Below are positions 19,541-39,607 of a stretch of DNA of 64,000 bases, piece after piece (position 1 is the stretch's first letter; each line of letters opens with the position of its first letter). The notes below the pieces were generated by a model, which was not told the DNA's origin, made no database searches, and worked only from the letters and a program-made list of their open reading frames with translations. Where the stretch lies: NCBI RefSeq assembly GCF_022637415.1, contig NZ_CP093340.1, positions 930,001-994,000 on the forward strand. Direction: 5' to 3'. Source of the DNA: Luteimonas sp. S4-F44 (GTDB lineage: Bacteria; Pseudomonadota; Gammaproteobacteria; Xanthomonadales; Xanthomonadaceae). The translations under genes were made by a program, and so were the position numbers.

Positions 19541-19687
19541 GGAGTTTTCTGGTTCGACATGTGTCCAGCCAGGCAGGAAAGGCCACCACCGGGATGCTTC
19601 GCGCATCCCCGGCCTCCCAGGGACGGGGGCCGCTCAGGACCGCAAGCGGCAGGAGCCGTGAGCGGAGTTCACAACGAGGAGTGATGA

Positions 19688-20233
19688 ATGGCTCTCAATC
19701 TGTCCCAGAAGCAGGAAGTTGTCGCCGAGCTGGCACAGGTCGCCGCGAACGCCCACTCCCTGATCGCCGTCGAGTACCTGGGCACCTCGGTCAGTCAGCT
19801 GACCGCGATGCGCAAGAAGGCTCGTGAGACCGGTGTGTACTTGCGTGTTGTCAAGAACACCCTGGCCGCGCGTGCCGTGGAAGGTACCGAGTACGAGTGC
19901 GCCAAGGACTCGCTGTCCGGCCCGCTGCTGTACGCGTTCTCGACCGAGGAGCCCGGCGCTGCCGGTCGCCTGATCAAGGAATTCGCCAAGACCAACGACA
20001 AGCTGCTGCCCAAGCTGGTCGTCGTGGAAGGCCAGCTGTATCCGGCCAGCCATGTCGACGTGCTGGCGTCGCTGCCGACGCTCGAGCAGGCGCTGTCCAT
20101 GCTGGCCCGCGTGCTCTCCGAGCCCGCCGCGATGTTCGCCCGCGCCGTCAAGGCCGTCGGCGACAAGCAGGGCGGTGGCGAGGATGCGCCGGCCGAAGCT
20201 GCTGCCGAAAGCGCGACCGAAGCGACGGCGTAA
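19688..20233 (+). CDS. rplJ: 50S ribosomal protein L10
   Basis: 181-residue base of the ribosomal stalk. The N-terminal part binds 23S rRNA next to L11, and the C-terminal helix carries L7/L12 dimers. Conserved [20 protein letters not shown] and [13 protein letters not shown] are present. With L12 it feedback-regulates this unit. The Ala/Glu-rich tail ([16 protein letters not shown]) is slightly longer than in E. coli. rplL starts 57 bases on. Confidence 0.97.
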   Translation: MALNLSQKQEVVAELAQVAANAHSLIAVEYLGTSVSQLTAMRKKARETGVYLRVVKNTLAARAVEGTEYECAKDSLSGPLLYAFSTEEPGAAGRLIKEFAKTNDKLLPKLVVVEGQLYPASHVDVLASLPTLEQALSMLARVLSEPAAMFARAVKAVGDKQGGGEDAPAEAAAESATEATA

Positions 20234-20290
20234 GCCCGACCTGCTGGTCCAACGAACCCAATCCCAGAAAACTTTTCAAAGGTAATCACA

Positions 20291-20665
20291 ATGTCCCTTA
20301 CCACTGAGCAGATCGTCGACGCCATCGCCGAGAAGTCCCTGATGGAAGTGATGGAGCTGGTCAAGGCCATCGAAGAGAAGTTCGGCGTCTCCGCTGCCGC
20401 CCCGGTCGCCGCTGCCGCCGCCGCTGCCGGCCCGGCCGCCGCTGCCGAAGAGCAGACCGAGTTCACCGTCATCCTGAAGGCTGCCGGCGACAAGAAGGTC
20501 GAGTCGATCAAGGTCGTCCGCGCCATCACCGGCCTGGGCCTGAAGGAAGCCAAGGACCTGGTCGAAGGCGCGCCGAAGGAGATCAAGGAAGGCGCGACCA
20601 AGGAAGAAGCCGAGAAGATCAAGAAGGATCTCGAAGCCGCTGGCGCGACTGTCGAGATCAAGTAA
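20291..20665 (+). CDS. rplL: 50S ribosomal protein L7/L12
   Basis: 124-residue stalk protein that recruits EF-G, EF-Tu, IF2 and RF3. The N-terminal dimerisation helix (to about 33) is followed by an Ala/Pro hinge (about 35-53, [20 protein letters not shown]) and a globular C-terminal domain with [21 protein letters not shown] sequence (here [19 protein letters not shown]). The gene is strongly codon-biased. A tetraloop hairpin and a long stem-loop separate it from rpoB. Confidence 0.98.
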   Translation: MSLTTEQIVDAIAEKSLMEVMELVKAIEEKFGVSAAAPVAAAAAAAGPAAAAEEQTEFTVILKAAGDKKVESIKVVRAITGLGLKEAKDLVEGAPKEIKEGATKEEAEKIKKDLEAAGATVEIK

Positions 20666-20705
20666 GCGGCACCATGGCATCGCAGCACATGCTGACGATG
20701 CGCCG

Positions 20706-20731
20706 GGGCCGGGGGCGAAAGCTCCCGGCCC
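20706..20731 (+). terminator. Attenuator-type hairpin between rplL and rpoB
   Basis: GGCCGGGGGC pairs with GCTCCCGGCC (10 bp, one G-T, extendable) around a GAAA tetraloop, followed by CTTGGTCGTT. The T-tract is poor, so partial termination would be expected. E. coli also has an attenuator at this position. Confidence 0.65.
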
Positions 20732-20774
20732 TTGGTCGTTCCGGAAACCGGGCGGCCTGAACAGACAACGACGC

Positions 20775-20845
20775 AGTTGTCAGTGGGTAGTAGCGGGAGA
20801 AGGCGTGCTGGTGCCGGCAATACCAGCGACTACCCAGTGGCAACT
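20775..20845 (+). other. Compound stem-loop upstream of rpoB (possible RNase III site)
   Basis: The outer arms (20775-20791 and 20829-20845) pair over 17 positions with one G-T and one G-G mismatch. Nested inside is GCTGGT/ACCAGC (20807-20812 with 20822-20827). The whole element ends 51 bases before the rpoB ATG. E. coli has an RNase III processing site between rplL and rpoB, and this is a candidate counterpart. The role is inferred. Confidence 0.65.
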
Positions 20846-20896
20846 CATGTTCCCGGATCGCCAGTCGGTCCACCGATCCATCGAGGCGTACTCCCC

Positions 20897-25087
<4,191 letters not shown>

Positions 25088-25102
25088 GGCAGGGCGTTTC
25101 GT

Positions 25103-25130
25103 CGCGCGGCGCATGTGAGCGCGCCGCGCG
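25103..25130 (+). other. Hairpin between rpoB and rpoC
   Basis: CGCGCGGCGC (25103-25112) pairs perfectly with GCGCCGCGCG (25121-25130) around an eight-base loop. No T-run follows. The rest of the spacer ends TTCCCCATTCCCGGAG, a G/C-rich motif with AAT spacing that merges into the rpoC Shine-Dalgarno. Confidence 0.5.
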
Positions 25131-25178
25131 CGACCACGATCCATCCCGCCCCAGGTTCCCCATTCCCGGAGTAAAGAC

Positions 25179-29456
<4,278 letters not shown>

Positions 29457-29470
29457 GATAGCCCACCTTT

Positions 29471-29490
29471 GGCGGCCCTTCGGGGCCGCC
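29471..29490 (+). terminator. TTCG-loop hairpin after rpoC
   Basis: GGCGGCCC pairs with GGGCCGCC (8 bp) around TTCG, a very stable hairpin. No T-run follows. It lies 15 bases after the rpoC stop and ahead of the str promoter. Confidence 0.6.
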
Positions 29491-29599
29491 CAGACTCCGA
29501 AATGAGGCGCAGGACGCGGCTCGTATTCGGTCCAGGACGGACGGGACGCGTTGTAGGCCGGGTCGACCCTGTGGGCGGCCGGCGGCAGTAGAGCTTGCG

Positions 29600-29629
29600 T
29601 TGACGCGTTGCGTCAGCGCGGGCTATACT
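29600..29629 (+). promoter_or_regulatory. Promoter of the str operon
   Basis: -35 TTGACG (29600-29605, five of six), an 18-base spacer, -10 TATACT (29624-29629, five of six). This is one of the best sigma-70-like promoters in the window. rpsL starts 78 bases downstream. Confidence 0.82.
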
Positions 29630-29706
29630 TTTTCGTCTGGCAGACGGCATGTTCCGTCTGCCTTCGTTTTCACCGGGCCCAGGCCCGATCCACAGACCAG
29701 AGACTG

Positions 29707-30081
<375 letters not shown>

Positions 30082-30091
30082 GGATTAGAGA

Positions 30092-30559
30092 ATGTCGCGT
30101 AAAGGAAACACCCCGCAGCGCTCGGTGCTGCCCGACCCGAAGCATGGCAGCGAGACGATCGCCCGCTTCATCAACATGGTCATGAAGAGCGGCAAGAAGT
30201 CGGTCGCCGAGAAGATCGTCTACGGTGCGATGGACGTCATCGGCGAGAAGAACCCCGAAGCGCTCGAGCTTGTCGAGAAGGCGCTGGGCAACGTCTCGCC
30301 GGCCGTCGAGGTCAAGTCCCGCCGCGTCGGTGGCGCGACCTACCAGGTGCCGGTCGAAGTGCGCGCCTCGCGCCGCATGGCGCTGGCGATGCGCTGGCTG
30401 ATCGAGTCGGCGCGCAAGCGCGGCGAGAACAGCATGCCGCGCAAGCTCGCCGCCGAGCTGATCGACGCCTCCGAGAACCGGGGCGGTGCGATCAAGAAGC
30501 GTGAAGAGACCCACCGCATGGCCGACGCCAACAAGGCGTTCGCGCACTACCGCTGGTAA
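30092..30559 (+). CDS. rpsG: 30S ribosomal protein S7
   Basis: 155-residue primary assembly protein that nucleates the 30S head and contacts mRNA at the E site. The start [16 protein letters not shown] and the C-terminal [16 protein letters not shown] match the family. In E. coli, S7 represses the str operon at the rpsL-rpsG junction; here that junction is only 10 bases. A 10-bp hairpin follows the stop. Confidence 0.98.
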   Translation: MSRKGNTPQRSVLPDPKHGSETIARFINMVMKSGKKSVAEKIVYGAMDVIGEKNPEALELVEKALGNVSPAVEVKSRRVGGATYQVPVEVRASRRMALAMRWLIESARKRGENSMPRKLAAELIDASENRGGAIKKREETHRMADANKAFAHYRW

Positions 30560-30568
30560 GCGGACCTG

Positions 30569-30594
30569 CGGGCTCCGGTTGAACCCGGGGCCCG
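30569..30594 (+). other. Hairpin in the rpsG-fusA spacer
   Basis: CGGGCTCCGG pairs with CCGGGGCCCG (10 bp, one G-T) around TTGAAC. A smaller GCCGCC-GAAA-GGCGGC hairpin follows at 30650-30665. The 183-base spacer has no gene. Both may tune fusA expression relative to rpsL and rpsG. Confidence 0.5.
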
Positions 30595-30742
30595 CCGGCA
30601 CCATTCAAGGTGCCTCCAGGCGGTCATCGACCGCACGCAGGATTCGAAGGCCGCCGAAAGGCGGCATTCGTCCATTCAAGCGATTCCATCGCGAAGGCGC
30701 CCGGGCTCTGTCGGGTCCTTCCATCCAAACGAGAATACTGAC

Positions 30743-32836
<2,094 letters not shown>

Positions 32837-32850
32837 GCGTGATTCGTGAT

Positions 32851-32889
32851 GCGGGATCCGTGATTTGAAAGAACACGGGTCCCGCTTTT
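32851..32889 (+). terminator. Rho-independent terminator between fusA and tuf
   Basis: GCGGGATCCGTG pairs with CACGGGTCCCGC (12 bp, one T-G) around an 11-base AT-rich loop, followed by TTTT. This would cut fusA transcripts before tuf, yet I find no strong promoter between it and the tuf ATG 44 bases downstream. Confidence 0.75.
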
Positions 32890-32893
32890 CACC

Positions 32894-32921
32894 GATCACC
32901 AATCACCAATCACGAATTACG
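32894..32921. repeat. Tandem AATCACG-type heptamers upstream of tuf
   Basis: Four heptamers, GATCACC, AATCACC, AATCACG, AATTACG, run to within 11 bases of the tuf start, and the last merges into its GGAG Shine-Dalgarno. An inverted partner GTGATTCGTGAT is at 32839-32850, so the fusA terminator sits inside the repeat. It is the same family as 12482-12561. Confidence 0.7.
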
Positions 32922-32932
32922 GAGTTATTACA

Positions 32933-34123
32933 ATGGCAAAGGGTAAGTTCGAGCGCACCAAGCCGCACGTCAATGTCGGCACGATCGGTCACGTCGACCA
33001 CGGCAAGACGACGCTGACGGCGGCGCTGACGAAGATCGGCGCTGAGCGTTTCGGCGGCGAGTTCAAGGCCTACGACGCGATCGACGCGGCGCCGGAAGAG
33101 AAGGCGCGCGGCATCACGATCTCGACCGCGCACGTGGAATACGAGAGCCCGACGCGCCACTACGCGCACGTCGATTGCCCGGGCCACGCGGACTACGTCA
33201 AGAACATGATCACCGGTGCGGCGCAGATGGACGGCGCGATCCTGGTGTGCTCGGCCGCTGACGGCCCGATGCCGCAGACGCGCGAGCACATCCTGCTGTC
33301 GCGTCAGGTCGGCGTGCCGTACATCGTCGTGTTCCTGAACAAGGCCGACATGGTGGACGACGCCGAGTTGCTCGAGCTGGTCGAGATGGAAGTGCGCGAG
33401 CTGCTGAGCAAGTACGAGTTCCCGGGCGACGACACCCCGATCATCTCGGGTTCGGCGCGCCTGGCGCTGGAAGGCGACCAGAGCGAGATCGGCGTGCCTG
33501 CGATCCTGAAGCTGGTCGACGCGCTGGACACCTGGATTCCGGAGCCGGAGCGCGACATCGACAAGGCATTCCTGATGCCGGTCGAGGACGTGTTCTCGAT
33601 CTCGGGTCGCGGCACGGTGGTCACGGGCCGTATCGAGCGCGGCATCATCAAGGTCGGCGACGAAATCGAAATCGTCGGTATCCGTCCGGTGCAGAAGACG
33701 ACCGTCACGGGCGTCGAGATGTTCCGCAAGCTGCTCGACCAGGGCCAGGCGGGCGACAACGCCGGTCTGCTGCTGCGCGGCACCAAGCGTGACGACGTCG
33801 AGCGTGGCCAGGTGCTGGCCAAGCCGGGTTCGATCAAGCCGCACACCGACTTCGAGGCCGAGGTCTACGTGCTGTCGAAGGACGAGGGTGGCCGTCACAC
33901 GCCGTTCTTCAAGGGCTACCGTCCGCAGTTCTACTTCCGCACCACCGACATCACCGGTGCGGTGGAGCTGCCGGAAGGCACCGAGATGGTGATGCCGGGC
34001 GACAACGTGAAGATGGTGGTCACGCTGATCAACCCGGTGGCGATGGACGAAGGTCTGCGCTTCGCGATCCGCGAAGGCGGCCGGACCGTCGGCGCCGGCG
34101 TGGTGGCCAAGATCCTGAAGTAA
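32933..34123 (+). CDS. tuf: Elongation factor Tu (second copy)
   Basis: 396 residues, the same protein sequence as the copy at 15505-16695, with the same GTPase motifs. Differences are silent (for example TCG versus AGC at Ser of DQSEIG). It is the last gene of the str operon, with a GGAG Shine-Dalgarno. The identity with the first copy begins at the start codon and ends 16 bases after the stop; the flanks differ completely. Confidence 0.98.
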   Translation: MAKGKFERTKPHVNVGTIGHVDHGKTTLTAALTKIGAERFGGEFKAYDAIDAAPEEKARGITISTAHVEYESPTRHYAHVDCPGHADYVKNMITGAAQMDGAILVCSAADGPMPQTREHILLSRQVGVPYIVVFLNKADMVDDAELLELVEMEVRELLSKYEFPGDDTPIISGSARLALEGDQSEIGVPAILKLVDALDTWIPEPERDIDKAFLMPVEDVFSISGRGTVVTGRIERGIIKVGDEIEIVGIRPVQKTTVTGVEMFRKLLDQGQAGDNAGLLLRGTKRDDVERGQVLAKPGSIKPHTDFEAEVYVLSKDEGGRHTPFFKGYRPQFYFRTTDITGAVELPEGTEMVMPGDNVKMVVTLINPVAMDEGLRFAIREGGRTVGAGVVAKILK

Positions 34124-34167
34124 GCCCACGGCCCGCGCGCTTTTGGCGCGACGGGGCGGCGATGCAA

Positions 34168-34200
34168 GCGAAACGGACCGGGCTCCCCGGCCCGTTTCGC
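34168..34200 (+). terminator. Rho-independent terminator after second tuf
   Basis: GCGAAACGG pairs with CCGTTTCGC and, past one A-C mismatch, CCGG with CCGG, giving about 13-14 pairs, followed by CTTTCC. It closes the str operon just ahead of the S10 promoter. Confidence 0.78.
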
Positions 34201-34218
34201 CTTTCCGCAAGGCAGGGC

Positions 34219-34248
34219 TTGCGCCGGTAGGGCGGGACCCGCTAGAAT
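34219..34248 (+). promoter_or_regulatory. Promoter of the S10 operon
   Basis: -35 TTGCGC (34219-34224, four of six), an 18-base spacer, -10 TAGAAT (34243-34248, five of six). It would give a leader of about 315 bases before rpsJ. Confidence 0.68.
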
Positions 34249-34424
34249 GCAAGACCCTCGCGGGTTGGTCGATTCAGGCCTGCCCGCGAAATCGCGAAAT
34301 GAGGTGCAGGATGCCCTCGTCTTCGCCAGACACGGAAATGTCGCGAGGCTGCGCTCCACCCGTTCCGAAGGTCTTCGGAGCACGATGGGATGGAGCGGGT
34401 CATTGCGTCTGCAATTCCAGGTCT

Positions 34425-34459
34425 GGGCGGATCGGGCAACCGGTCTGCCTTTCGTTTTT
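34425..34459 (+). terminator. Attenuator hairpin in the S10 leader
   Basis: The 448-base gap 34124-34571 holds a terminator, a promoter and this element, but no gene. GGGCGGA plus TCGG (34425-34435) pairs with CCGGTCTGCCT (34440-34450), 11 bp with some G-T pairs, around a GCAA tetraloop. TTTCGTTTTT follows directly. It is placed like the L4-controlled attenuator of the E. coli S10 leader. Control by L4 here is inferred. Confidence 0.65.
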
Positions 34460-34571
34460 CCAGGGAAAGGCCCCGGGGCGCGGGTGAATGCTCCGGATCG
34501 CCACGATTTCACAGGGGTTCCGCGCACCCAGCCGCGGGCCCGTCGCTCTTTTAACGAAGGATATTTCCGTC

Positions 34572-34883
34572 ATGACGGACCAAAAGATCCGGATCCGCCT
34601 CAAGGCGTTCGATCATCGCCTGATCGACCGTTCGGCCAGCGAGATCGTCGAAACCGCGAAGCGGACGGGCGCCCAAGTGCGCGGCCCCATCCCGCTGCCG
34701 ACCAAGATCGAGCGTTACACCATCCTGACGTCGCCGCACGTCGACAAGGATGCGCGTGACCAGTACGAGACCCGCACGCACAAGCGCGTGCTCGACATCG
34801 TCGACCCCAACGACAAGACCGTGGACGCGCTGATGAAGCTCGAGCTCGCGGCTGGCGTCGACGTCCAGATCAAACTGACCTGA
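34572..34883 (+). CDS. rpsJ: 30S ribosomal protein S10 (NusE)
   Basis: 103-residue 30S head protein that also acts with NusB and NusG in antitermination. [13 protein letters not shown] and [19 protein letters not shown] are diagnostic. The ATG at 34572 has AAGGATATTTCC upstream; in-frame sequence further up is leader. It is first in the S10 operon, with rplC 12 bases on. Confidence 0.98.
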   Translation: MTDQKIRIRLKAFDHRLIDRSASEIVETAKRTGAQVRGPIPLPTKIERYTILTSPHVDKDARDQYETRTHKRVLDIVDPNDKTVDALMKLELAAGVDVQIKLT

Positions 34884-34894
34884 GGGCCGCCACC

Positions 34895-35548
34895 ATGACC
34901 GCGAAGATTCATTCGTTGGGCATCGTCGGCCGCAAGGCCGGCATGAGCCGGGTGTTCACCGAAGACGGCAAGTCCGTGCCGGTGACGCTGATCGAAGCCA
35001 CCCCCAACCGTATCACCCAGGTGAAGACCCCCGAGACCGACGGCTACAGCGCCGTGCAGGTCACCGCCGGCAGCAAGCGTGCCGTGCTGGTCAACAAGCC
35101 CGAAACCGGTCACCTCGCCAAGGCGAAGGTCGAAGCCGGTCGCGGCCTGTGGGAACTGCGCGTGGCCGACGACAAGATCGCCGACTTCAGCGTCGGCGGT
35201 GAGATCCGCGCCGATATCTTCGAAGTGGGCCAGCTCGTCGACGTCCAGGGCGTCACCAAGGGCAAGGGCTTCCAGGGCACGATCAAGCGCTGGAACTTCA
35301 AGATGGGCGACGCCACGCACGGTAACTCGCTGTCGCACCGCCAGCCCGGTTCGCTGGGTCAGCGCCAGACGCCTGGCCGCGTGTTCCCGGGCAAGAAGAT
35401 GTCCGGCCACATGGGTGCCGACGTCCAGACGACGCAGCGCCTGCAGATCGTCAAGGTCGACGCCGAGCGCGGCCTGATCGCGGTCAAGGGCGCCGTGCCG
35501 GGCGCGCCGGGCGGCGACGTGATCGTGCGTCCGTCGAGCAAGGCATAA
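34895..35548 (+). CDS. rplC: 50S ribosomal protein L3
   Basis: 217-residue early assembly protein near the peptidyl transferase centre. [18 protein letters not shown] contains the Gln that PrmB methylates in relatives. Its start is [18 protein letters not shown]. rplD follows 12 bases on with an AAGGAG ribosome binding site. Confidence 0.98.
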   Translation: MTAKIHSLGIVGRKAGMSRVFTEDGKSVPVTLIEATPNRITQVKTPETDGYSAVQVTAGSKRAVLVNKPETGHLAKAKVEAGRGLWELRVADDKIADFSVGGEIRADIFEVGQLVDVQGVTKGKGFQGTIKRWNFKMGDATHGNSLSHRQPGSLGQRQTPGRVFPGKKMSGHMGADVQTTQRLQIVKVDAERGLIAVKGAVPGAPGGDVIVRPSSKA

Positions 35549-35559
35549 GGAGTAGCACG

Positions 35560-36165
35560 ATGGAACTCGCAATCAACAACAGCAGCAACAAGCTGTCGGT
35601 CTCCGACGCCGTGTTCGGCCGCGATTTCAGCGAGGATCTGGTCCACCAGGTCGTCGTCGCCTATCGCAACGCCGGTCGCGCCGGGACCAAGGCCCAGAAG
35701 ACCCGTTCGGAAGTCAGCGGCACGACCAAGAAGTCGAAGAAGCAGAAGGGTGGCGGTGCACGTCACGGCGCCCTGACCGCTCCGATCTTCGTCGGCGGTG
35801 GCGTGACCTTCGCGGCCAAGCCGCGCAGCTTCGAGCAGAAGGTCAATCGCAAGATGTACCGCGCGGCGATGTCGGCGATCCTGTCCGAGCTCAACCGCCA
35901 GGGCCGTCTGACGATCGTCGAGACGTTCGACCTGACCGAGACCAAGACCAGCGGCATGGTCGCCAAGCTCAAAGAATTCGACCTGGGCAAGCGTCCGCTG
36001 ATCGTGACCGAAGACGCGTCCGAGCACCTGTACCTGTCGGCACGCAACCTGCCGTACGTCGAGATCCGCGACGTGCAGGGCCTGGATCCGGTCGCGCTGG
36101 TCGGCGCCGATTCCGTGCTGATCACCACCGATGCGGTGAAGAAGATCGAGGAGTGGCTGGCATGA
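35560..36165 (+). CDS. rplD: 50S ribosomal protein L4
   Basis: 201-residue protein whose loop (about 40-75, including [13 protein letters not shown]) reaches the exit tunnel constriction. In E. coli L4 also represses the S10 operon at transcription and translation, which makes the attenuator at 34425 relevant. Its stop overlaps the rplW start (ATGA). Confidence 0.97.
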   Translation: MELAINNSSNKLSVSDAVFGRDFSEDLVHQVVVAYRNAGRAGTKAQKTRSEVSGTTKKSKKQKGGGARHGALTAPIFVGGGVTFAAKPRSFEQKVNRKMYRAAMSAILSELNRQGRLTIVETFDLTETKTSGMVAKLKEFDLGKRPLIVTEDASEHLYLSARNLPYVEIRDVQGLDPVALVGADSVLITTDAVKKIEEWLA

Positions 36166-36461
36166 ACGACGCCAAGCTCTATGAAGTGATCCGTGCGCCG
36201 CGCGTGTCCGAAAAGACCGCGCGCCTGCAGGAACTGTCCAACCAGTACGCGTTCGAAGTGTCGACGGTCGCCACCAAGGCCGACATCAAGGCCGCGATCG
36301 AGAAGCTGTTCGACGTCAAGGTCGAGGCGGTCAACGTCGTCAACGTGAAGGGCAAGAACAAGTCCTTCCGTCAGCGTCAGGGCAGCCGCGGCGACTGGCG
36401 CAAGGCCTACGTGAAGCTGGCCGACGGCCAGTCGATCGACGTCATGAACGCGAAGGTCTGA
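36162..36461 (+). CDS. rplW: 50S ribosomal protein L23
   Basis: 99-residue protein at the tunnel exit, the docking site for trigger factor and [18 protein letters not shown] is the family N-terminus. I chose the ATG at 36162, overlapping the rplD stop, over an in-frame GTG at 36153. Confidence 0.97.
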   Translation: MNDAKLYEVIRAPRVSEKTARLQELSNQYAFEVSTVATKADIKAAIEKLFDVKVEAVNVVNVKGKNKSFRQRQGSRGDWRKAYVKLADGQSIDVMNAKV

Positions 36462-36471
36462 GGAAGCCCCG

Positions 36472-37299
36472 ATGCCATTGATGAAATTCAAGCCCACGTC
36501 CGCCGGTCGCCGCTCCGCGGTCCGCGTCGTGCACCCCGAGCTGCACAAGGGTGCGCCGCATGCCGCGCTGGTCGAGAAGAAGAGCAAGTCGGGTGGTCGC
36601 AACCACCACGGCCGGATCACCACGCGCCACATCGGCGGCGGTCACAAGCAGCACTACCGCATCGTCGACTTCAAGCGCGACAAGGAAGGCATTCCGGCGC
36701 GCGTGGAGCGTATCGAGTACGACCCCAACCGCACCGCGCACATCGCGCTGCTGGTGTACGTCGACGGTGAGCGCCGCTACATCATCGCCCCCAAGGGCCT
36801 GAAGGCCGGTGACCAGGTGATCGCGGGTTCCGACGCGCCGATCAAGACCGGCAACACGTTGCCGCTGCGCAACATCCCGGTCGGTTCGACGATCCACTGC
36901 ATCGAGATGAAGCCGGGCAAGGGCGCGCAGATCGCGCGTGCCGCCGGCGCCGCCGTCCAGCTGATCGCGCGCGAAGGCGTCTACGCGACCCTGCGCCTGC
37001 GTTCGGGCGAAGTGCGCCGCGTGCCGTCGGAGTGCCGCGCCACGATCGGCGAGGTCAGCAACGACGAGCACAGCCTCGAGAAGCTCGGCAAGGCTGGCGC
37101 CAAGCGCTGGCGCGGCGTCAAGCCCACCGTCCGCGGTGCGGCGATGAACCCGGTCGACCATCCGCACGGCGGTGGTGAGGCCCGCGCCGGACAAGGCAAC
37201 CCGCACCCGGTCACCCCGTGGGGCGTGCCGACCAAGGGTTACAAGACCCGCCATAACAAGCGGACGCAGCAGTTCATCGTGCGCGACCGTAGGAGCTGA
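36472..37299 (+). CDS. rplB: 50S ribosomal protein L2
   Basis: 275-residue protein needed for subunit joining and peptidyl transfer. [14 protein letters not shown] contains the conserved His near the catalytic centre. The extended C-terminus is basic ([13 protein letters not shown]). rpsS starts six bases after the stop. Confidence 0.98.
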   Translation: MPLMKFKPTSAGRRSAVRVVHPELHKGAPHAALVEKKSKSGGRNHHGRITTRHIGGGHKQHYRIVDFKRDKEGIPARVERIEYDPNRTAHIALLVYVDGERRYIIAPKGLKAGDQVIAGSDAPIKTGNTLPLRNIPVGSTIHCIEMKPGKGAQIARAAGAAVQLIAREGVYATLRLRSGEVRRVPSECRATIGEVSNDEHSLEKLGKAGAKRWRGVKPTVRGAAMNPVDHPHGGGEARAGQGNPHPVTPWGVPTKGYKTRHNKRTQQFIVRDRRS

Positions 37300-37305
37300 T
37301 AGACC

Positions 37306-37578
37306 ATGGCACGTTCACTCAAGAAGGGTCCGTTCGTCGACCACCACCTCATCAAGAAGGTCGAGGCCGCCGGCACCAACACCAAGAAGCCGATCAAGAC
37401 CTGGTCGCGCCGCTCGATGGTCCTGCCGGAAATGGTCGGCTTCACGATCGCCATCCACAACGGCAAGAACCACATTCCGGTGCTCGTCAACGAGAACATG
37501 GTTGGCCACAAGCTCGGCGAGTTCGCCCTGACCCGGACGTTCAAGGGTCACGGCGGCGACAAGAAGTCGGGCAGGTAA
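37306..37578 (+). CDS. rpsS: 30S ribosomal protein S19
   Basis: 90-residue 30S head protein that contacts S13 and the A-site t[18 protein letters not shown] and [13 protein letters not shown] are typical. It sits between rplB and rplV with short spacers. Confidence 0.98.
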   Translation: MARSLKKGPFVDHHLIKKVEAAGTNTKKPIKTWSRRSMVLPEMVGFTIAIHNGKNHIPVLVNENMVGHKLGEFALTRTFKGHGGDKKSGR

Positions 37579-37588
37579 GGAGCGCACA

Positions 37589-37981
37589 ATGGACAAGGCA
37601 ACGAAAGCCCGCCTCGAAGAGCAGAAGCGCGCTCGCACCGAGGTCAACAAGCGCACCGCGATCCTGCGGACCGCGCGCATCTCGCCCCAGAAGGCCCGTC
37701 TGGTCGCTGACCAGGTTCGCGGTCTGCCGGTCGAACGCGCCGTCGGCCTGCTGAAGTTCTCGGACAAGAAGGCCGCGCACCTGATCAAGAAGGTCGTCGA
37801 ATCGGCCATCGCCAACGCCGAGAACAACGCCGGCGCCGATGTCGATGAGCTGAAGATCGCCACCATCACGGTCGACGAAGGTCCGACGCTGAAGCGCTTC
37901 ATGGCGCGCGCCAAGGGACGCGGTACCCGCATCCTCAAGCGCACCAGCCACATCACCGTCGTCGTGGGAGAGGGCAAGTAA
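37589..37981 (+). CDS. rplV: 50S ribosomal protein L22
   Basis: 130 residues, longer than the 110 of E. coli because of an N-terminal basic extension ([20 protein letters not shown]). A beta-hairpin (about 95-115, [17 protein letters not shown]) lines the exit tunnel, where macrolide-resistance changes occur. Its stop abuts the rpsC ATG with no gap. Confidence 0.97.
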   Translation: MDKATKARLEEQKRARTEVNKRTAILRTARISPQKARLVADQVRGLPVERAVGLLKFSDKKAAHLIKKVVESAIANAENNAGADVDELKIATITVDEGPTLKRFMARAKGRGTRILKRTSHITVVVGEGK

Positions 37982-38719
37982 ATGGGTCATAAAGTTCATC
38001 CCACCGGTATCCGCCTGGGCATCGCCAAGGACTGGAACTCCAAGTGGTACGCCGGCAAGAAGGAATACGCCGAGTACCTCGCCGCCGACCTGAAGGTCCG
38101 CGAGATGCTGCGCAAGCGCCTGGCGCAGGCCGGCATCAGCAAGATCCTGATCGAGCGTCCGGCCAAGACCGCTCGCGTGACGATCCACACCGCCCGCCCG
38201 GGCGTGGTGATCGGCAAGCGCGGCGAAGACATCGAGAAGCTGCGCAAGGACGTGAGCCAGATGATGGGCGTTCCGGCGCACATCAACGTGACCGAGGTCC
38301 GCAAGCCGGAGCTCGACGCGCAGCTGGTCGCCGAGTCGATCGCGCAGCAGCTCGAGCGCCGCATCATGTTCCGTCGCGCGATGAAGCGTGCGGTCGGTAA
38401 TGCGATGCGCCTGGGCGCGCTGGGCATCAAGGTCAATGTCGCCGGCCGCCTCAACGGCGCCGAGATCGCACGTTCGGAGTGGTACCGCGAAGGTCGCGTG
38501 CCGCTGCACACGCTGCGCGCCGACGTCGACTACGGTTTCGCCGAGGCCAAGACGACCTACGGGATCATCGGCATCAAGACCTGGATCTACAAGGGCGAGA
38601 TCTTCGATTTCTCCCAGGTCGGCCAGGAGAAGCAGGACGACACGCCGCGCGGCGAGCGTGGTGACCGCGGAGACCGCGAGCGCCGTGGTCCGCGTCGTGA
38701 ACGCGAGGCGAGGGACTAA
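37982..38719 (+). CDS. rpsC: 30S ribosomal protein S3
   Basis: 245-residue protein of the mRNA entry channel with helicase activity. The KH domain has [11 protein letters not shown], and the S3 C-terminal domain has [14 protein letters not shown]. The last 30 or so residues are an Arg/Asp/Glu-rich tail ([13 protein letters not shown]), somewhat longer than in E. coli. rplP follows after two bases. Confidence 0.97.
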   Translation: MGHKVHPTGIRLGIAKDWNSKWYAGKKEYAEYLAADLKVREMLRKRLAQAGISKILIERPAKTARVTIHTARPGVVIGKRGEDIEKLRKDVSQMMGVPAHINVTEVRKPELDAQLVAESIAQQLERRIMFRRAMKRAVGNAMRLGALGIKVNVAGRLNGAEIARSEWYREGRVPLHTLRADVDYGFAEAKTTYGIIGIKTWIYKGEIFDFSQVGQEKQDDTPRGERGDRGDRERRGPRREREARD

Positions 38720-38721
38720 TC

Positions 38722-39135
38722 ATGCTGCAACCCAAGCGAACCAAGTACCGCAAGATGCACAAGGGCCGTAACGAAGGCCTGTCGTGGAGCGGCAATGCCG
38801 TCAGCTTCGGCGAGTACGGCCTGCGGGCGACCGCGACCGGCCAGCTGACCGCGCGTCAGATCGAAGCCGGCCGCCGGACCATCAGCCGTCACGTCAAGCG
38901 CGGCGGCAAGATGTGGATCCGCGTGTTCCCGGACAAGCCGATCACCAAGAAGCCGATCGAAGTCCGAATGGGCTCGGGCAAGGGCGGCGTGGAGTACTGG
39001 GTCGCCCAGATCCAGCCCGGCCGCATGATCTACGAGATCGAGGGCGTCGAGGAGACGGTGGCACGCGAAGCGTTCCGCCTGGCTGCCGCCAAGCTTTCGG
39101 TCACCACCCAATTCGTGACCCGGACGGTGCGCTGA
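38722..39135 (+). CDS. rplP: 50S ribosomal protein L16
   Basis: 137-residue protein that helps build the A-site tRNA binding region. [19 protein letters not shown] is the family start. An Arg of the [12 protein letters not shown] segment is the usual hydroxylation target of YcfD. The stop overlaps the rpmC ATG by one base. Confidence 0.98.
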   Translation: MLQPKRTKYRKMHKGRNEGLSWSGNAVSFGEYGLRATATGQLTARQIEAGRRTISRHVKRGGKMWIRVFPDKPITKKPIEVRMGSGKGGVEYWVAQIQPGRMIYEIEGVEETVAREAFRLAAAKLSVTTQFVTRTVR

Positions 39136-39323
39136 TGGCTACGACCAAGGAACTCCGCGAGAAGTCGGCAGAAGAGCTGCAGTCGCATCTGCTCGAGCTG
39201 CACAAGGAGCGTTTCTCGCTCCGCATGCAGAAGGCGACCGGTCAGCTGACCAAGACGCACGAAGCCCGTCGGGTGCGCCGCGAGATCGCGCGCGTCAACA
39301 CCCTGATCGGCCAGAAGAAGTAA
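39135..39323 (+). CDS. rpmC: 50S ribosomal protein L29
   Basis: 62-residue two-helix protein at the tunnel exit beside L23. [12 protein letters not shown] and [14 protein letters not shown] are the conserved helices. Start and previous stop overlap (TGATG). Confidence 0.96.
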   Translation: MATTKELREKSAEELQSHLLELHKERFSLRMQKATGQLTKTHEARRVRREIARVNTLIGQKK

Positions 39324-39333
39324 GGACCCGACC

Positions 39334-39594
39334 ATGAATACCGAGAAGAAGCAGCGCACGGTCCAGGGCCGCGTGGTCAGCAACAAGATGGACAAAACCG
39401 TCACGGTGCTGGTCGAGCGTCAGGTCAAGCACGCCCTGTACGGCAAGTACATCAAGCGTTCGACCAAGCTCCACGCCCACGACGCCGAGAACGCCTGCCA
39501 GGAAGGCGATCTGGTGAAGGTCGTCGAGATCGCGCCGATGTCCAAGACCAAGAACTGGCGCGTGACGGAAATCGTCGCGCGCGCGGCCGAATAA
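39334..39594 (+). CDS. rpsQ: 30S ribosomal protein S17
   Basis: 86-residue primary 16S-binding OB-fold protein. [18 protein letters not shown] and [13 protein letters not shown] are typical. It closes the S10 operon by E. coli definition, but rplN follows after 13 bases with no terminator. Confidence 0.98.
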   Translation: MNTEKKQRTVQGRVVSNKMDKTVTVLVERQVKHALYGKYIKRSTKLHAHDAENACQEGDLVKVVEIAPMSKTKNWRVTEIVARAAE

Positions 39595-39607
39595 CGAGGA
39601 GCTCGAA

